Notes: generated by a model not told the origin, from the letters alone. DNA of 64,000 nucleotides from Procambarus clarkii (GCF_040958095.1 NC_091156.1:18966202-19030201); one strand, 5' to 3'; positions 34,099-64,000 are shown, numbered from the stretch's first letter. A program made the numbers and translations.

Positions 34099-34419
34099 CT
34101 TCGTCTTGACATATATAACAAACTATAAGTGTTGCTTATGGTACACACACACGTAAGGTAGGCTGCCATGACTATTTGTTTGCGTATATTGTGGCGGCCA
34201 CGGGGGCGGCCGGGGCGCAACCTGCTCCTCTATTGTTATTTAAATATGTTTTCATATTTATGCGTGAAAGTGTGAGGTACGAGTTTACCGTTGTCATGGT
34301 GTAATGTAAACCGCTGGAGAGTATACGTGAAACTTTTAGACGCTTACAATATATTCTTTGGCGTCCACTGGTCGCGGGCAAATACAATATTTTTGTTTAG
34401 CTGTCCTTGTTGTAGATGT

Positions 34420-35825
34420 TGTGTTTGGGTGTGTGTGTTCTCTTGCTGTGGATGTTCTTGCTTGTGTTTGGGTGTGTGTTCTCTTGTTGTAGATGTTCTT
34501 GCTTGTGTTTGAGTGTGTGTTCTCTTGTTGTGGATGTTCTTGCTTGTGTTTGGGTGTGTGTTCTCTTGCTGTAGATGTTCTTGCTTGTGTTTGGGTGTGT
34601 GTTCTCTTGCTGTAGATGTTCTTGCTTGTGTTTGGGTGTGTTCTCTTGCTGTGGATGTTCATGCTTGTGTTTGGGTGTGTGTTCTCTTGTTGTAGATGTT
34701 CTTGCTTGTGTTTGGGTGTGTGTTCTCTTGTTGTAGATGTTCTTGCTTGTGTTTGGGTGTGTGTGTTCTCTTGCTGTAGATGTTCTTGCTTGTGTTTGAG
34801 TGTGTGTTCTCTTGCTGTAGATGTTCTTGCTTGTGTTTGGGTGTGTGTTCTCTTGCTGTAGATGTTCTTGCTTGTGTTTGGGTGTGTGTTCTCTTGTAGA
34901 TGTTCTTGCTTGTGTTTGGGTGTGTGTTCTCTTGTTGTAGATGTTCTTGCTTGTGTTTGGGTGTGTGTTCTCTTGTAGATGTTCTTGCTTGTGTTTGGGT
35001 GTGTGTTCTCTTGTTGTAGATGTTCTTGCTTGTGTTTGGGTGTGTGTTCTCTTGCTGTAGATGTTCTTGCTTGTGTTTGGGTGTGTGTTCTCTTGTAGAT
35101 GTTCTTGCTTGTGTTTGGGTGTGTGTTCTCTTGTAGATGTTCTTGCTTGTGTTTGGGTGTGTGTTCTCTTGTAGATGTTCTTGCTTGTGTTTGGGTGTGT
35201 GTTCTCTTGCTGTAGATGTTCTTGCTTGTGTTTGAGTGTGTGTTCTCTTGCTGTAGATGTTCTTGCTTGTGTGTGGTGTGTGTTCTCTTGTAGATGTTCT
35301 TGCTTGTGTTTGGGTGTGTGTGTTCTTTTGTTGTAGATGTTCTTGCTTGTGTGTGGGTGTGTGTTCTCTTGCTGTAGATGTTCTTGCCTGTGTTTGGGTG
35401 TGTGTGTTCTCTTGCTGCAGATGTTCTTGCTTGTGTTTGGATGTGTGTTCTCTTGTTGTAGATGTTCTTGCCTGTGTTTGGGTGTGTGTGTTCTCTTGCT
35501 GTAGATGTTCTTTCTTGTGTTTGGATGTGTGTTCTCTTGTTGTAGATGTTCTTGCTTGTGTGTGGGTGTGTGTTCTCTTGCTGTAGATGTTCTTGCTTGT
35601 GTGTGGGTGTGTGTTCTCTTGCTGTAGATGTTCTTGCTTGTGTTTGGGTGTGTGTTCTCTTGCTGTAGATGTTCTTGCTTGTGTTTGGGTGTGTGTGTTC
35701 TCTTGCTGTAGATATTCTTGCTTGTGTTTGGGTGTGTGTTCTCTTGCTGTAGATATTCTTGCTTGTGTTTGGGTGTGTGTGTTCTCTTGCTGTAGATGTT
35801 CTTGCTTGTGTTTGGGTGTGTGGAC
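34420..35825. repeat. About 39-41-bp minisatellite (GTAGATGTTCTTGCTTGTGT)
   Basis: About 35 copies of a unit that alternates GTTCTCTTGCTGTAGATG with TTCTTGCTTGTGTTTGGGTG. Long open frames occur on both strands (up to 482 codons on the minus strand, HKQEHLQQENTHPN); they come from the repeat and no gene is called. Units missing TTGCTG or with extra GT change the frame, yet stops are absent because of composition. Confidence 0.93.
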
Positions 35826-35949
35826 TTGCGATAAATGTTCCTCACTGTGCTTGAGTTGGTGTTTTTGCTGTGGTGATTTTAGTTTGCATTTGAGTGTACT
35901 GAGCTCCAGCTCCTGGTCCTGCATTTACTTTTTAGCCCTGAGTCATCCA

Positions 35950-36735
35950 GATGAGTAATTCTCGACTCTCGTACGTCGGTAAATAAAAATATATGATTAT
36001 GAAAACAAAGTGTTTAATAATAATAATAATAATAATATTAATATTATTATTATTATCATGAAGAGGTAAACAAACCATAGGCTAGCGCCTATGGAGATGT
36101 TTGTATATTGACTTAATTCGTATATAAGAAAGAAAACGAAAATTATCCGGTTCAGTTATGGCATTAAACTGTCCCAGCGGACGCGGCCCCAAACCATGTC
36201 TACCACAGTAACTGTGGTAGTTACTACCACAGTAACTGGTAGGGACGCACGGAATTATGCTAACATGTGTCTGGTTGTTATATAACGTTTCTTTTATGTT
36301 ATGTGTTTAAAAAACTATGTTCTTATGGTTTGAAAACGAAGCTCAGTTCCTCGCTGGTGCCATTTACGTAATCCACTCACGTGACAGATAGTTATGACTA
36401 TTTGAGAGCTGAAATTTGACCAATGACTGAAAAGCTTCATGACTTAATACTGTTTCTTAAACTGTGCTTCCTCTTTCCACAACGCTAAATTAAGCATGAC
36501 AAACTCTTGAAAGCAATAACCATGAAAGTGTTAAACCTCTCCCTGAAAGAGGACGAAGGGGACCAAACACATATACCTATACCCCAATGCCCCCTATACC
36601 CGTATACCCCGTATCCCCGTATACCCCATTAGACTCGCTGGTATAAGTATATGTGAGTCAACACAGATAGCGTTTGCTTGAATTTCTCTCCTCCACCAGA
36701 TCCAACCGGGATACTTAAAGTTACGAGTGAATTTA
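35950..36735. other. No gene seen
   Basis: AT-rich sequence with an (AAT)n run at about 36006-36056 and a short palindrome, ACTGTGGTAGTTACTACCACAG type, near 36205. No coding evidence. Confidence 0.4.
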
Positions 36736-36739
36736 ATGA

Positions 36740-36800
36740 TTTTACGGGCTATTCATGCCCGTGCTACCTCTTGAGTGGCTTAATCTTCATTTTTCATGAT
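36740..36800 (-). repeat. Dispersed hairpin repeat, inverted copy
   Basis: GGGCTATTCATGCCCGTGCT and CTTGAGTGGCTTAATCTTCA match the copies at 18688 and 47055 in reverse complement. Confidence 0.6.
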
Positions 36801-36804
36801 TTCA

Positions 36805-37230
36805 AATTCATAGGAGCCAGTTGGTGGGGTGCTCTTACAGGCCCTTCACTCCGTCAATTTCTCCAAACGAATACAAATACTTCCACTACGGTAGCTTCTG
36901 GGAAGGATAAAGCCCGCTGGCTTGCTGTGCAAGCCCTTCAAGCTTGGGATTTTCTGTTGGATGTCCCTAATTCCTCCTTGGGCACCCGCCTGAACCATCG
37001 GGTCTCAAGTGTAGGTGCTGCCCTGCGCCTTGCCTTCCCTATCTCCTGGAACACAGGTGTACCTGCGTCTGTGGATCAGCAGACCAACACGGCAACCATG
37101 GTCTGATCCGTCGTCAGAAGGAAAGATTGCAAGAGATGAAGCAGTCAGTGACATCATTAAGGAGGGTCGGCTACAACCAAGTGTCCCGCACAAAGGAAAC
37201 GTCAAATGCGACAGTCGACATGCGTGAAGA
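36805..37230 (+). pseudogene. C-terminal fragment of the RT family seen at 4692-6300
   Basis: Plus strand: GKDKARWLAVQALQAWDFLL, DVPNSSLGTRLNHRVSSVGA, ALRLAFPISWNTG, then after a frameshift GKIARDEAVSDIIKEGRLQP. It aligns to the relic at 4692-6300 (GKDKTRLIAVQAPHDGDFLL, LGTRLDHRALSIGVALRLAA, GKIARHEAVNDIIKRS). The RT core and the final PD...WD segment are absent. Confidence 0.75.
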
Positions 37231-37720
37231 TTGCAAAAAGTATGTAAAGAAATTGCAAAATTCCAGATACCTCAGGCAGGGAATCTGAAGGGTCTAATGA
37301 CTGGACACTGAATGATAGTGCATGATATCATGCTCCCCGTTCCTGCTCGCAGAGTTTGCACCTGGAGTGCTCAGGACTGGTAAATTCGTCACCTGTCACT
37401 ACCAGTTTGTGTGCAAGAATTACTTTTATAAAACCTACGGGATACTGCAGTCCGCCCTGCTGTTGATTAGACTGAGCCATCAGTGAAGGCACAATACTAG
37501 TGAGATCTTAGACTTTAAATATAAGAAGTAATTGTTTCAAGTGTGAGAGCTGTAAGTGGAGCAAGATTCTCATTACTTAGTGATGTATGTGTATGATGCT
37601 TGTATGATGGGGTACAGGTACAGAGGGATATCAGGGACAGGTAGATTGTATTTAAAGGGTATGATCAGTACACGATGCCATAGACAGAGATTGGTCTCAA
37701 TTTTGTGAATCGGGCTTGGG
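37231..37720. other. No gene seen
   Basis: Unremarkable sequence following the RT fragment; no coding or repeat signal recognised. Confidence 0.3.
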
Positions 37721-37723
37721 TAT

Positions 37724-37990
37724 GGGAGATCCGGTGGCTGAGCGGACAGAACACTGGAAGCATGATCCTGTGGTCCCGGGTTCGATCCCGTGCGCTGGCG
37801 AGAGACATTGGGCAGAGTTTCTTTCACCCTGATCCCCCTGTTACCTAGCAGTAAATAGGTACCTGGGAGTTAATCAGCTGTCACGGGCTGCTTCTTGGGG
37901 GTGGAGACCAAGATGGTCTCCACTTGGGGGTGGAGACCGAGCCGCGGGGACACTAAGCCCCGAAATCATCTCAAGATAACCTCAAGATGG
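37724..37990 (+). mobile_element. tRNA-derived SINE (type 2), copy 3
   Basis: Plus strand: A box GGTGGCTGAGCGGACAGA, B box GGGTTCGATCCCG, body TTACCTAGCAGTAAATAGGT, a small internal duplication (GGTCTCCACTTGGGGGTGGA), tail GAGCCGCGGGGACACTAAG and end ATCTCAAGATAACCTCAAGA. Confidence 0.88.
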
Positions 37991-39070
37991 GTATTATGAG
38001 TCCGTGTGTCCAGCGGTCAGGTGAGACACCCAGCCTCTGGCTTCAGTGAAACAGTTCTAGCAGAGGACTGTTTGGCTGGTCAGCCAGTACTCTCGTGGTG
38101 TTATGTGTTATGTCGCCCTCTCCAGGAGAGACCCATGCAAACACAACCTAACTGGCCTTATTTTCCGCTTGTTACAACTTGTAATAAAGTTGTTATATCT
38201 TGTTGTAATGTGTTTATGACGAATTAGAATGTTGTTACAACTTGCTATATTGGTTGTTACAGCTTGTTAGGAGCCGGTCGTCTTACCTTTCTTGAGTGAA
38301 TTAGTTATTTTATAGGAAGTTATGCCATAGTTACCTCTAGTTGACAGAGTTATATAGCCATAAGTTACCCCTAGTTTATATATAGCCATAGTTACCCCTA
38401 GTTTATATATAGCCATAGTTACCATCTGGATATATTTCGCTACAGGCAATTTCAATGGTGAATTTACTACTACTGTATTGTACTAGCAAGATGGAGTATA
38501 TCCAAGGGTATGTTCGGTATACTGGCAGTGCTTGTATATTGTTCCAGCAACATATCGGCGTATTCTGTATCTGAAGAATATAATGAACAAATCGTAAAAC
38601 CTTATAGACGTCAGACCCATAAAAAAAACTTTATAAACTTTATAAAACTTTATTTTTTTTATGAGGTTGGATGTAAAACTTATATGTTCGGGCTCCGAAC
38701 ATAACATATCCCCGGAGTGAAGACATGGAGGGAAGGGCCAACCCCGACCCGCATTGACCATCCCCCTGGACACACATCAGTCACCCTGCATAGTTTGGTG
38801 AGACTAGCCCCAAGCCTCTACGCTCCAACTTTGGACAGACAAACAGATATCTTCTTTTATAAATGTAGATAATGAACAGTTGAACCAGCTTGGGGGATAA
38901 AAAAAAGCCATACTGACAACATTTCGAATAATCTATTATCATTTTGAGGGGTTAAGCAGAAGAAAAAAAAGAGTAACAATTAATGATAAGTGGCATATAC
39001 AATTATTTGGCATACATTTAAGTAATTTACACATTTACAATTAAATAATTATAATTAACAAAATAATTAT
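37991..39070. other. No gene seen
   Basis: Mixed AT-rich sequence. A short tandem (ATAGCCATAGTTACCCCTAG) of about 30 bp, roughly three copies, lies at 38350-38425. No coding signal. Confidence 0.4.
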
Positions 39071-39075
39071 AACAA

Positions 39076-39176
<101 letters not shown>

Positions 39177-39534
39177 TTTAAGTCCTAACAAAATATTAAA
39201 GTGTTTATTAAACAGTGAACAAAAATCTATGCTAAAAGTACTACAATTCAAAACAGCAAATTGCTTGCAGCGTGGTGACTACCTACAGTCCTGGAAGGCT
39301 CATATCGTAATGTATAAAGTGGCTGAGCCCTTGACAGTTCCACGTGTGAGGACCTGATGATCAGTATTGTGAAGTGAGCGTCACATATCGGGCGATTCAG
39401 GCCACGTGTTCCCTAGTGCCTGAGAACATTGGTTCGGTCAACAGCTGTCAAGGGGTGAGAGGTCTGCCTGAATGTCCTGCAGCTCGTGACCAGAATTGCG
39501 TTGTTGTCTTGACAATGAGCCGAGATTGATGATT

Positions 39535-39597
39535 GATGGAAGATTAAGCTATCATAAGCGGTGGTGGTACGGGCATGAGTAGCCCGGAGGTGGTAGA
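39535..39597 (+). repeat. Dispersed hairpin repeat, copy
   Basis: AGATTAAGCTATCATAAGCG and GGTACGGGCATGAGTAGCCC, related to 18688-18745. Confidence 0.55.
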
Positions 39598-39817
39598 TGT
39601 TTGGAGTGCAACCCGTTCTCAACTCAAGTCCATTCCATCCAGTGGTCGACCCCACAGACGCATTCATAAATTTTAACATGCTGCTCATTCAAAACTGGAA
39701 TTTTCTCAAATATAAATTATTATATAGCATATTGTGCATAAATAGGCATAGGTTAGGTGTTTATGTTCTGTTGGCGAATATTTGTAATTGTAGTACGTGG
39801 GTGAAGCATTTATAGAG

Positions 39818-40096
39818 TTTTTTTTTTTTTTTTTTTTTTTGAGATATATACAAGAGTTGTTACATTCTTGTACAGCCACTAGTACGCGTAGCGTTTCGGG
39901 CAGGTCCCTGGAATACGATCCCCCGCCGCGAAGAAACGTTTTTTCATCCAAGTACACATTTTACTGTTGAGTTAAACAGAGGCTACAGATAAGGAATTGC
40001 GCCCAGTAAATCCTCCCCGGCCAGGATACGAACCCATGACATAGCGCTCGCGGAACGCCAGGCGAGTGTCTTACCACTACACCACGGAGACTGCCT
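39818..40096 (-). mobile_element. tRNA-derived SINE (type 3) with poly(A) tail
   Basis: Minus strand from 40096: tRNA-like head CTCCGTGGTGTAGTGGTAAG (A box) and GGGTTCGTATCC (B box), body AGGATTTACTGGGCGCAATT, then the tail motif CCCGAAACGCTACGCGTACT and AGTGGCTGTACAAG, ending in a run of about 23 A (T on the + strand at 39818-39840). A complete, fairly young copy. A head of the same type occurs at 59881. Confidence 0.85.
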
Positions 40097-41001
40097 AAGT
40101 TGTGGACAGTTGTGGTTCGAACAAAAATCGTCAGTGAAGCACTTGTTCCGGAAGTGTTCGAACGTCAGCAGTTGTGAGTCGTGTGTAAACCGTTTTTCAT
40201 CCATAAACAGCTGGGGTTTGGCGGGTGCATGGAATCACTTTTGGGTCTTTGGAGGACGGGCTGTTGTTTGGAGGACGGGCTGTTGGAGTGAATGTGCTCT
40301 AGGGTCGTGAAGAGCCGGAACCACGTCTATTCTGTATTATATTTGGCCCTAGTGAGGCGAGGCCTTGTTGATGACGTCACTCTCGCAGCTCCAATTGCAA
40401 GCCATGTTGCACGATGTGTTGACATGAGGCGCGTCGCGCAGAAATATATATATTTATCCCATATATTATTGTTATTTCTCGACCTTTTTGATTTGTGAAT
40501 GTTAAATGATGGTGGGTTGACTCGGGTATCGGGCACCGGGTCAGGGCAAGCAGCAGGTGCCCAAAACACTTGCTTGACCCGGGCTCCCAACACTTAAATG
40601 ACACAACCGTCTGGGGGTCGAAACCCTCACCTTGTAAACTGTCAGATTACAGACCAGCCGTAACACTATATTAAAACCTATTTTTTTAGTTTATTATTTA
40701 AACTTTAAGATAATCTATGGACCAAAGTGCTGATAAAATTCTGAAAGTAACTTATACAAATTATTTTAATAATTTAACATATGCTGCCGAAATAATGGTC
40801 AAGCAACTTGCAAAGATACCTGGTTGATGGGGTTCTGGGAGTTCTTCTACTCCCCAAGCCCGGCCCGAGGCCAGGCTTGACCTGAAGCTTGTTCAACTGT
40901 TACAACTTGTGGTCGTACCACTATAAGGACTTAGAGTCAATGTTTAGTCAGTCACACGCCAGATAATATAACAAAAAACGACTTCTGGGTCCATCCTCGA
41001 C
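40097..41001. other. No gene seen
   Basis: Sequence of mixed composition with a 17-bp duplication (GGAGGACGGGCTGTTG at about 40250 and 40270). No coding evidence. Confidence 0.35.
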
Positions 41002-41008
41002 CATTATC

Positions 41009-41489
41009 CAACCCGTTCTCGCACTTTCTTACAGTCAATATTGACTTATTAAATAAGTGCATATGTGACATACTAATTTATTGTGAATATTTTAGTTTAC
41101 CTTGAAAAGCTTCATAGAAAAGACCGACCTTACCTAACCTTCTTAGTATGTTAAGATAAGCATCTTATTGCTTCGTAATTACAATTATTACTTAACCTAT
41201 ACCTATAATAGGTTTATTATAGGTTAATAAATTATTACTTAACCTATACCTATAATAGGTTTATTATAGGTTAATAAATTATTACTTAACCTATACCTAT
41301 AATAGGTTAAGTAATAATTGTAATTACGAAGCAATAAGATGCTTATCTTAACATACTAAGAAGGTTAGGTAAGGTCGGTGTTTTCTATGAAGCTTTTCAA
41401 GGTAAACTAAAATATTCACATATAGTTTGTCACATATGCACGTATTTAACAAGTCAATATTGACTATACAAAAGTACGAGAACGGGTTG
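41009..41489. mobile_element. MITE, CAACCCGTTCTCGCA family, copy 1, with 7-bp TSD
   Basis: Starts CAACCCGTTCTCG (41009) and ends CGAGAACGGGTTG (41489). Flanked by a 7-bp direct repeat CATTATC at 41002-41008 and 41490-41496. The arms are inverted (TTATGAAGC/TCTATGAAGC regions, ACCTTACCTAACCTTCTTAG / CTAAGAAGGTTAGGTAAGGT, CTTATTGCTTCGTAATTAC / GTAATTACGAAGCAATAAG). The centre carries a CTATACCTATAATAGG block in three copies. No transposase. Confidence 0.92.
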
Positions 41490-42030
41490 CATTATCAAGT
41501 CGAGTAATTTTAGTCAATTACTTATCTCCATATGTATTAAAGAATTGAGTTAGGAAATCATTTAATCCGAGAGTAATTTTGAAAGATTATTAACTATGAA
41601 GAGCAATATGTTACTGGAACAAACATCTAGCCACAAGGGATTTAGTTATATTGTTTTCATATTGGACAATCAGTTATGATTGGTGGGAGATGTTTTCTTC
41701 AGGGATAAAAGATGTTTTAGGACACGTAGTTAAGAATCACAACAAAAAGTAAACTAGAAACTTGTCTGGAGACCTTATGAGATCTTGCGCATGTTGCCAA
41801 GATGTGACCTTCCTTGACACGAGATCCCGTCACACTTGGGTCAGCTGTGTGGCTGGCAGGTGGACTTGGGTCACCTGTGTGGCTGGCAGGTGGACTTGGG
41901 TCACCTGTGTGGCTGGCAGGTGGACTTGGGTCAGCTGTGTGGCTGGCAGGTGGACATGGGTCAGCTAGAGTGGCTGGGAGTGACTGAGAGGCCATCACGT
42001 ACGAGGCCGTCCACCAGGAACTGAGACATC
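41490..42030. other. Downstream flank of gene B with a 30-bp tandem repeat
   Basis: The region just past the gene B stop. A 30-bp tandem (GTGTGGCTGGCAGGTGGACT) with about five copies lies at 41845-41965, within 70 nt of the stop codon and so likely in the 3' UTR. No clear polyadenylation signal could be chosen. Confidence 0.5.
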
Positions 42031-58794
<16,764 letters not shown>

Positions 58795-59535
58795 CTGTGG
58801 GCATAAGTGATCACATATTACGTCCATATAGAGAAGAGGTAGAGGTGTACATGGGTTATTCTTGTGTACTGCCATCACAACAGAAAGGTTGGAGTCTGAC
58901 GCATGCATGGGGCTGCAATTCCAAGCTGAATGAGGGATTTAGAATGGTGTGAGATGCGTTTCTTGTTGTTGTTTTCTACCACAGACGTGGCCACACATCT
59001 ATAATGCTAATCAGCATATATACATTTGTTTCTGTTTTCCATATAGGGTTAGAGATCTGTTAAACATAGTGTTCAGTGATTTATTGAACAGTCAACCACA
59101 GGTGATTGCAGTGCTAAGTTAAGCTAACCTACAAACATACACAGAATTACGTCTGTTCTAAATTATCAGTGTTCGGGGTGTCTTTTTACATAGCGTCAAA
59201 GAGTTTACATAGCGTTTACAAAGGAGAAATGCAATTCTGATCAGCTTCCACATACTCTGTATACAAATACACACACATATACATATATACACATATACTT
59301 ACACATATCTACATATATATATATATATATATACATACCCCTATGTCTCTCCTACTTTAACAGGATAAGATAGCTGCTATAGAAACTAGTGTGATATCAA
59401 ACACTTAAACACTGCAGGTGATTAAGATGCTTTTGCAAGCTCAGGTTATAGGTACATACATTGTATAACAGATGTATTATATATTGTATAGGGTTTGAGG
59501 TAGGATCGGGTTGTGTTGGTGGGGGGGTGAGTGAG
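58795..59535. other. Intron 1 of gene B, no ATG exon found
   Basis: AT-rich with (AT)-type runs near 59270-59330. A search by eye for ATG plus a phase 0 donor with an upstream TATA/TCAGT gave nothing convincing. Confidence 0.35.
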
Positions 59536-59713
59536 TTATTAGGGGAAAGCGCCAAGCCATTACGACTATATAGCACTGGAAAGGGGTCAGGATAAGGATT
59601 TGGGATGGGACGGAGGAAGGAATGGTGCCCAACCACTTGTGGACGGTCGGGGATTAAACGCCGACCAGCATGAAGCGAGACCGTCGCTCTACCGTCCAGC
59701 CCAAGTGGTTGGA
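59536..59713 (-). mobile_element. tRNA-derived SINE (type 1), copy 4
   Basis: Head GGACGGTAGAGCGACGGTCT and GGTCGGCGTTTAATCCC on the minus strand; body as 24615-24789. Confidence 0.8.
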
Positions 59714-59880
59714 CCGGGGGGGGGGGGTAGAAAGGAAGGGATCGAGGACTCTGTGGTTTGTGACGAAGAAAAGTTGACTAGTTCAGTGGTTACTGGAAAA
59801 GAAATAATTAATCAAATATAAAAAATAATGCTAAATAAATCATCAGGGCCAGACGAAGCTTTCCAAGTTATTGAGTTAAA

Positions 59881-59975
59881 AGCAGTCCCCGTGGTGGCAT
59901 GGTTAGACACTCGCCCTGCGCTTCGCGAGCACTTTGGCCTGGGTTCGTATCCCACTTCGTACTAGCGCCGTGGGA
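59881..59975 (+). mobile_element. tRNA-derived SINE head (type 3), truncated
   Basis: CAGTCCCCGTGGTGGCATGG, GCTTCGCGAGCACTTTGGCC and the B box GGGTTCGTATCCC, like the head at 40096. The body is missing. Confidence 0.7.

Positions 59976-61716
<1,741 letters not shown>

Positions 61717-61790
<74 letters not shown>
61717..61790. repeat. (GT)n microsatellite
   Basis: About 36 GT units. Confidence 0.95.
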
Positions 61791-61791
<1 letters not shown>

Positions 61792-61862
61792 TCACCTAGT
61801 TGTTCTTGCGGGGATTGAGTTCTGCTCTTTCGGCCCGCCTCTCATCTGTCAATCAGTCAACT
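61791..61862 (+). repeat. Dispersed repeat (TTGAGTTCTGCTCTTTCGGC), copy
   Basis: Shares CGCCTCTCA, CTGTCAATCA words with 1-60 and with the inverted copy at 62365-62425. Confidence 0.6.
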
Positions 61863-61910
61863 GTAACTACTAACTAATGTTTTTTTTCACACAGACACCC
61901 TCCCCCCCCC

Positions 61911-62084
61911 CCAGGAAGCTGCACCGTAACAGCTGTCTAACTCCCAGGTACCTATTTACTGTTAGGTAACAGGAACATCAGGGTGAAAGAAACTTTGCCC
62001 ATTTGTTTCTGCCTGGTCCGGGAATCGAACCCGGGTCACAGAATTACGAGTCCTGTGTGCAGTCCGCTCAGCTACCAGACCCGC
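61911..62084 (-). mobile_element. tRNA-derived SINE (type 2), copy 5 (head and body)
   Basis: Minus strand: head GTCTGGTAGCTGAGCGGACT and B box GGGTTCGATTCCC, body TTACCTAACAGTAAATAGGT; the GC-rich tail is missing. Confidence 0.8.
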
Positions 62085-62364
62085 TGCCTCTCCCCTGTGT
62101 GTCAGCCTAACGATACGCAATGAGAGAGAGAGAGAGAGAGAAGCACGCACGCATACAGGCGTGAATCCACACACATACACACACATGACCATGACGTGGT
62201 TTGGTTGTCTGGGGCGTGTGCGTGTGTGTGTGTGTGTGTGTGGGAACACCCAGCACATGGGTTCGAATCCTCACCACGGCTCCTACGGATATTGTGGTGG
62301 AGGCTGACTCCACACACAGTTTCAAGTGTAGATATGATAGAGCCCAGTAGGCTCAGGAACCTGT

Positions 62365-62421
62365 ACACCTGTTGATTGACAGTTGAGAGGCGGAACCAAA
62401 GAGCCAGAGCTCAACCCCCGC

Positions 62422-62425
<4 letters not shown>
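62365..62425 (-). repeat. Dispersed repeat, inverted copy
   Basis: GTTGATTGACAGTTGAGAGG and CCAAAGAGCCAGAGCTCAAC, reverse complement of the 1-60 type, next to (CA)n at 62427-62470. Confidence 0.6.

Positions 62426-62426
<1 letters not shown>

Positions 62427-62470
<44 letters not shown>
62427..62470. repeat. (CA)n microsatellite
   Basis: About 22 CA units. Confidence 0.95.
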
Positions 62471-63145
62471 CCTTCCCTCTCATAATCCCCATTCCACCTG
62501 CCCGAGCAACATTTGCCCCATTATCTCCCCATTTTGACCTTGTAATCCCGGGTTCTTCCTTTCCACACAGCGACTCTTGGCGTAAATTAACTCCGTCAAA
62601 TTAAAACATGGTGGACTGTAACTCCGGGAAGCAGCAGCTCTCGATAAACACGAGGTTACTGCCGGAACTGTGAGTCAACTTTTGGATTGCATCATTAATG
62701 TTGAGATTTTATCATTGTTAATGAGTTTCAGTTGTGTTGCTATATATTATGTATCATTGGGTATTGCGTTCGACTCCTCCATTACATTATGTATCACCGA
62801 GTATTGCTATATATTATGTATCACCGGGTATTTGAATTGTTCAGAAGATACATTTGATCAAATTACTTTATCAATTAGGCTTAAAGTCAAAGATGCAGTG
62901 GTTTAGCTGTGTCGTTTAATACACAATCAACATCTTGATTAAAAAATTGATTGTAAGCTCGTGTTTGAATACAATTCTCGACAATTAATGGTCTTTTACA
63001 AATACAACAATAAGCAAAAGATTCAATCATCTAATAAATACATTTATATACAAATATACCAACATGTATGAATATTTACATGCATACATATTCATCGTTG
63101 AATAGGGAGATTCTCGTAAAAAATATAATTTCTGTTTTCGCCTTC
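62471..63145. other. No gene seen
   Basis: AT-rich; a local repeat TATTATGTATCACCGGGTAT (three copies) at 62740-62830. Confidence 0.35.
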
Positions 63146-63146
63146 T

Positions 63147-63405
63147 TTATGTGTGGGTACGAAGTACGGCTTCGTAGGTGTGGGTGCGAAGTACGGCTTC
63201 GTAGGTGTGGGTGCGAAGTACGGCTTCGTAGGTGTGGGTGCGAAGTACGGCTTCGTAGGTGTGGGTGCGAAGTACGCCTTCGTAGGTGTGGGTGCGAAGT
63301 ACGCCTTCGTAGGTGTGGGTGCGAAGTACGGCTTCGTAGGTGTGGGTGCGAAGTACGGCTTCGTAGGTGTGGGTGCGAAGTACGCCTTCGTGCGTGTGGG
63401 TACGA
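63147..63405. repeat. 27-bp minisatellite (GTGGGTGCGAAGTACGGCTTCGTAGGT)
   Basis: About ten copies. Each unit contains a small palindrome, GAAGTACGGCTTC. Open frames on both strands (CEVRLRRCG, EAVLRTHTY) are by-products. Confidence 0.94.
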
Positions 63406-63960
63406 GTGCATTCTCCAATTCCCAATTGATTTAACTTTAATTTGTATGACATCTGAAGTTTTCACAACAGTTTCACGAACCTTTAGTGAGGTTGTGACAT
63501 GTAATGAAGGATTGTAGTTGTGAGATTGTGTTGTCTTTTGACTTCCATTTAAGAAAATACATAATTAATACATTTGGGATATTTATTGCAATATAGATTT
63601 CTACTAAGTTTATTAATGTGATCATTTAAACTGTTAGAAAATCGACAGCTTATGTATGTCTCAACGCAAGTGTCATATATTTTGTTCTGCATTTTCTATA
63701 TAAACACCCATCACATTTAAAGTGATAAATTAGCTAATATGATGTTGTTATCCTTGGGAGGACAGTCAAATCTCAGACTGTATCACTTTCAGAACAGCTT
63801 CGACTCCAAATGACAGGGTTTTCAACGTTTTCTAATGGACTCTTGGAGAACCCTGTCCCGGTTGTACACTTTCGACTTCTTCTATTGTAAGTGTGGATCA
63901 TAGATGACCTCCAAGAATCCGTTCAGGTATCCGTCAAGGAATCCGTCCAGGTATCCGTCC
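63406..63960. other. No gene seen
   Basis: AT-rich; a 22-bp tandem (AATCCGTCCAGGTATCCGTC) runs into the MITE at 63961. Confidence 0.35.
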
Positions 63961-64000
63961 CAACCCGTTCTCGCAAATTCGTAAAGTCAATATTGACTTA
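63961..64000. mobile_element. MITE, CAACCCGTTCTCGCA family, copy 3 (cut by window edge)
   Basis: CAACCCGTTCTCGCAAATTC, then GTAAAGTCAATATTGACTTA, identical to the start of copy 2. The other end is outside the window. Confidence 0.9.

Noticed and set aside
34397-35924. Open frames of 482 and 421 codons on the minus strand (HKQEHLQQENTHPN)
   Set aside because: They are produced by a 39-41-bp minisatellite lacking stop words on that strand; two frames are open at once and there is no start, splice or domain evidence.
37740-37800. Possible tRNA gene (A and B boxes present), likewise heads at 31489, 33876, 40096, 44393, 44601, 59881 and 62084
   Set aside because: Acceptor stems do not pair, and each head continues into a shared SINE body and tail; these are tRNA-derived SINEs.

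Overview
This is eukaryotic nuclear DNA, most likely from a decapod crustacean (a crayfish such as Procambarus would fit). Three things point there. The genes have introns with GT-AG borders and arthropod TATA/TCAGT promoters. The protein-coding exons belong to an arthropod secreted CUB-domain family. The repeats (tRNA-headed SINEs, (TTAGG)-bearing MITE, long TA tracts, dozens of minisatellites) are of the kind seen in decapod genomes; that last point and the genus are from memory of such genomes, not from a search.

The core of the window is a head-to-tail pair of paralogous minus-strand genes for a secreted protein: signal peptide, short cysteine-rich domain, then two CUB-like halves. Gene A has nine coding exons from 31815 to 18803, including the ATG exon and its promoter (TATA at 32087-32092, initiator at about 32063); its coding length sums to 1341 nt (446 aa plus stop). 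Gene B has eight coding exons from 58794 to 42031, with the ATG exon not found. Exon order, intron phases (phase 1 at all junctions after exon 2) and nearly all exon lengths agree between the two, so the structures support each other. A third minus-strand first exon (ATG AAG, then a GTAAG donor) with its own TATA/initiator lies at 1086-1279; its remaining exons are off the left end.

Layout: 1-2.9 kb promoter and first exon of gene C, a MITE inside a TA tract and minisatellites; 3-6.3 kb a hairpin element, an 18-bp minisatellite and a decayed reverse transcriptase; 6.3-12.2 kb a two-ORF non-LTR retrotransposon with intact frames; 12-18.6 kb repeats and RT relics; 18.8-32.1 kb gene A; 32-41.5 kb repeats and SINEs; 42.0-58.8 kb gene B, whose intron 5 carries an antisense, frameshifted LINE with a 13-bp target-site duplication and a MITE nested in it; 59-64 kb SINEs and microsatellites.

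The most striking signal is that minisatellites have grown out of functional gene edges. The exon 8/intron 8 border of gene A, including its GTAAGT splice donor, is repeated about 47 times in 24-bp steps (8 codons). The first eight or so steps keep the reading frame open, so alternative donors could add blocks of 8 residues. The gene A 5' UTR with its initiator is repeated four times, the gene C start-codon/donor segment three times, and a 7-residue block in gene A exon 2 about eight times. Gene B intron 2 has an array of acceptor-like units right beside its exon 3.
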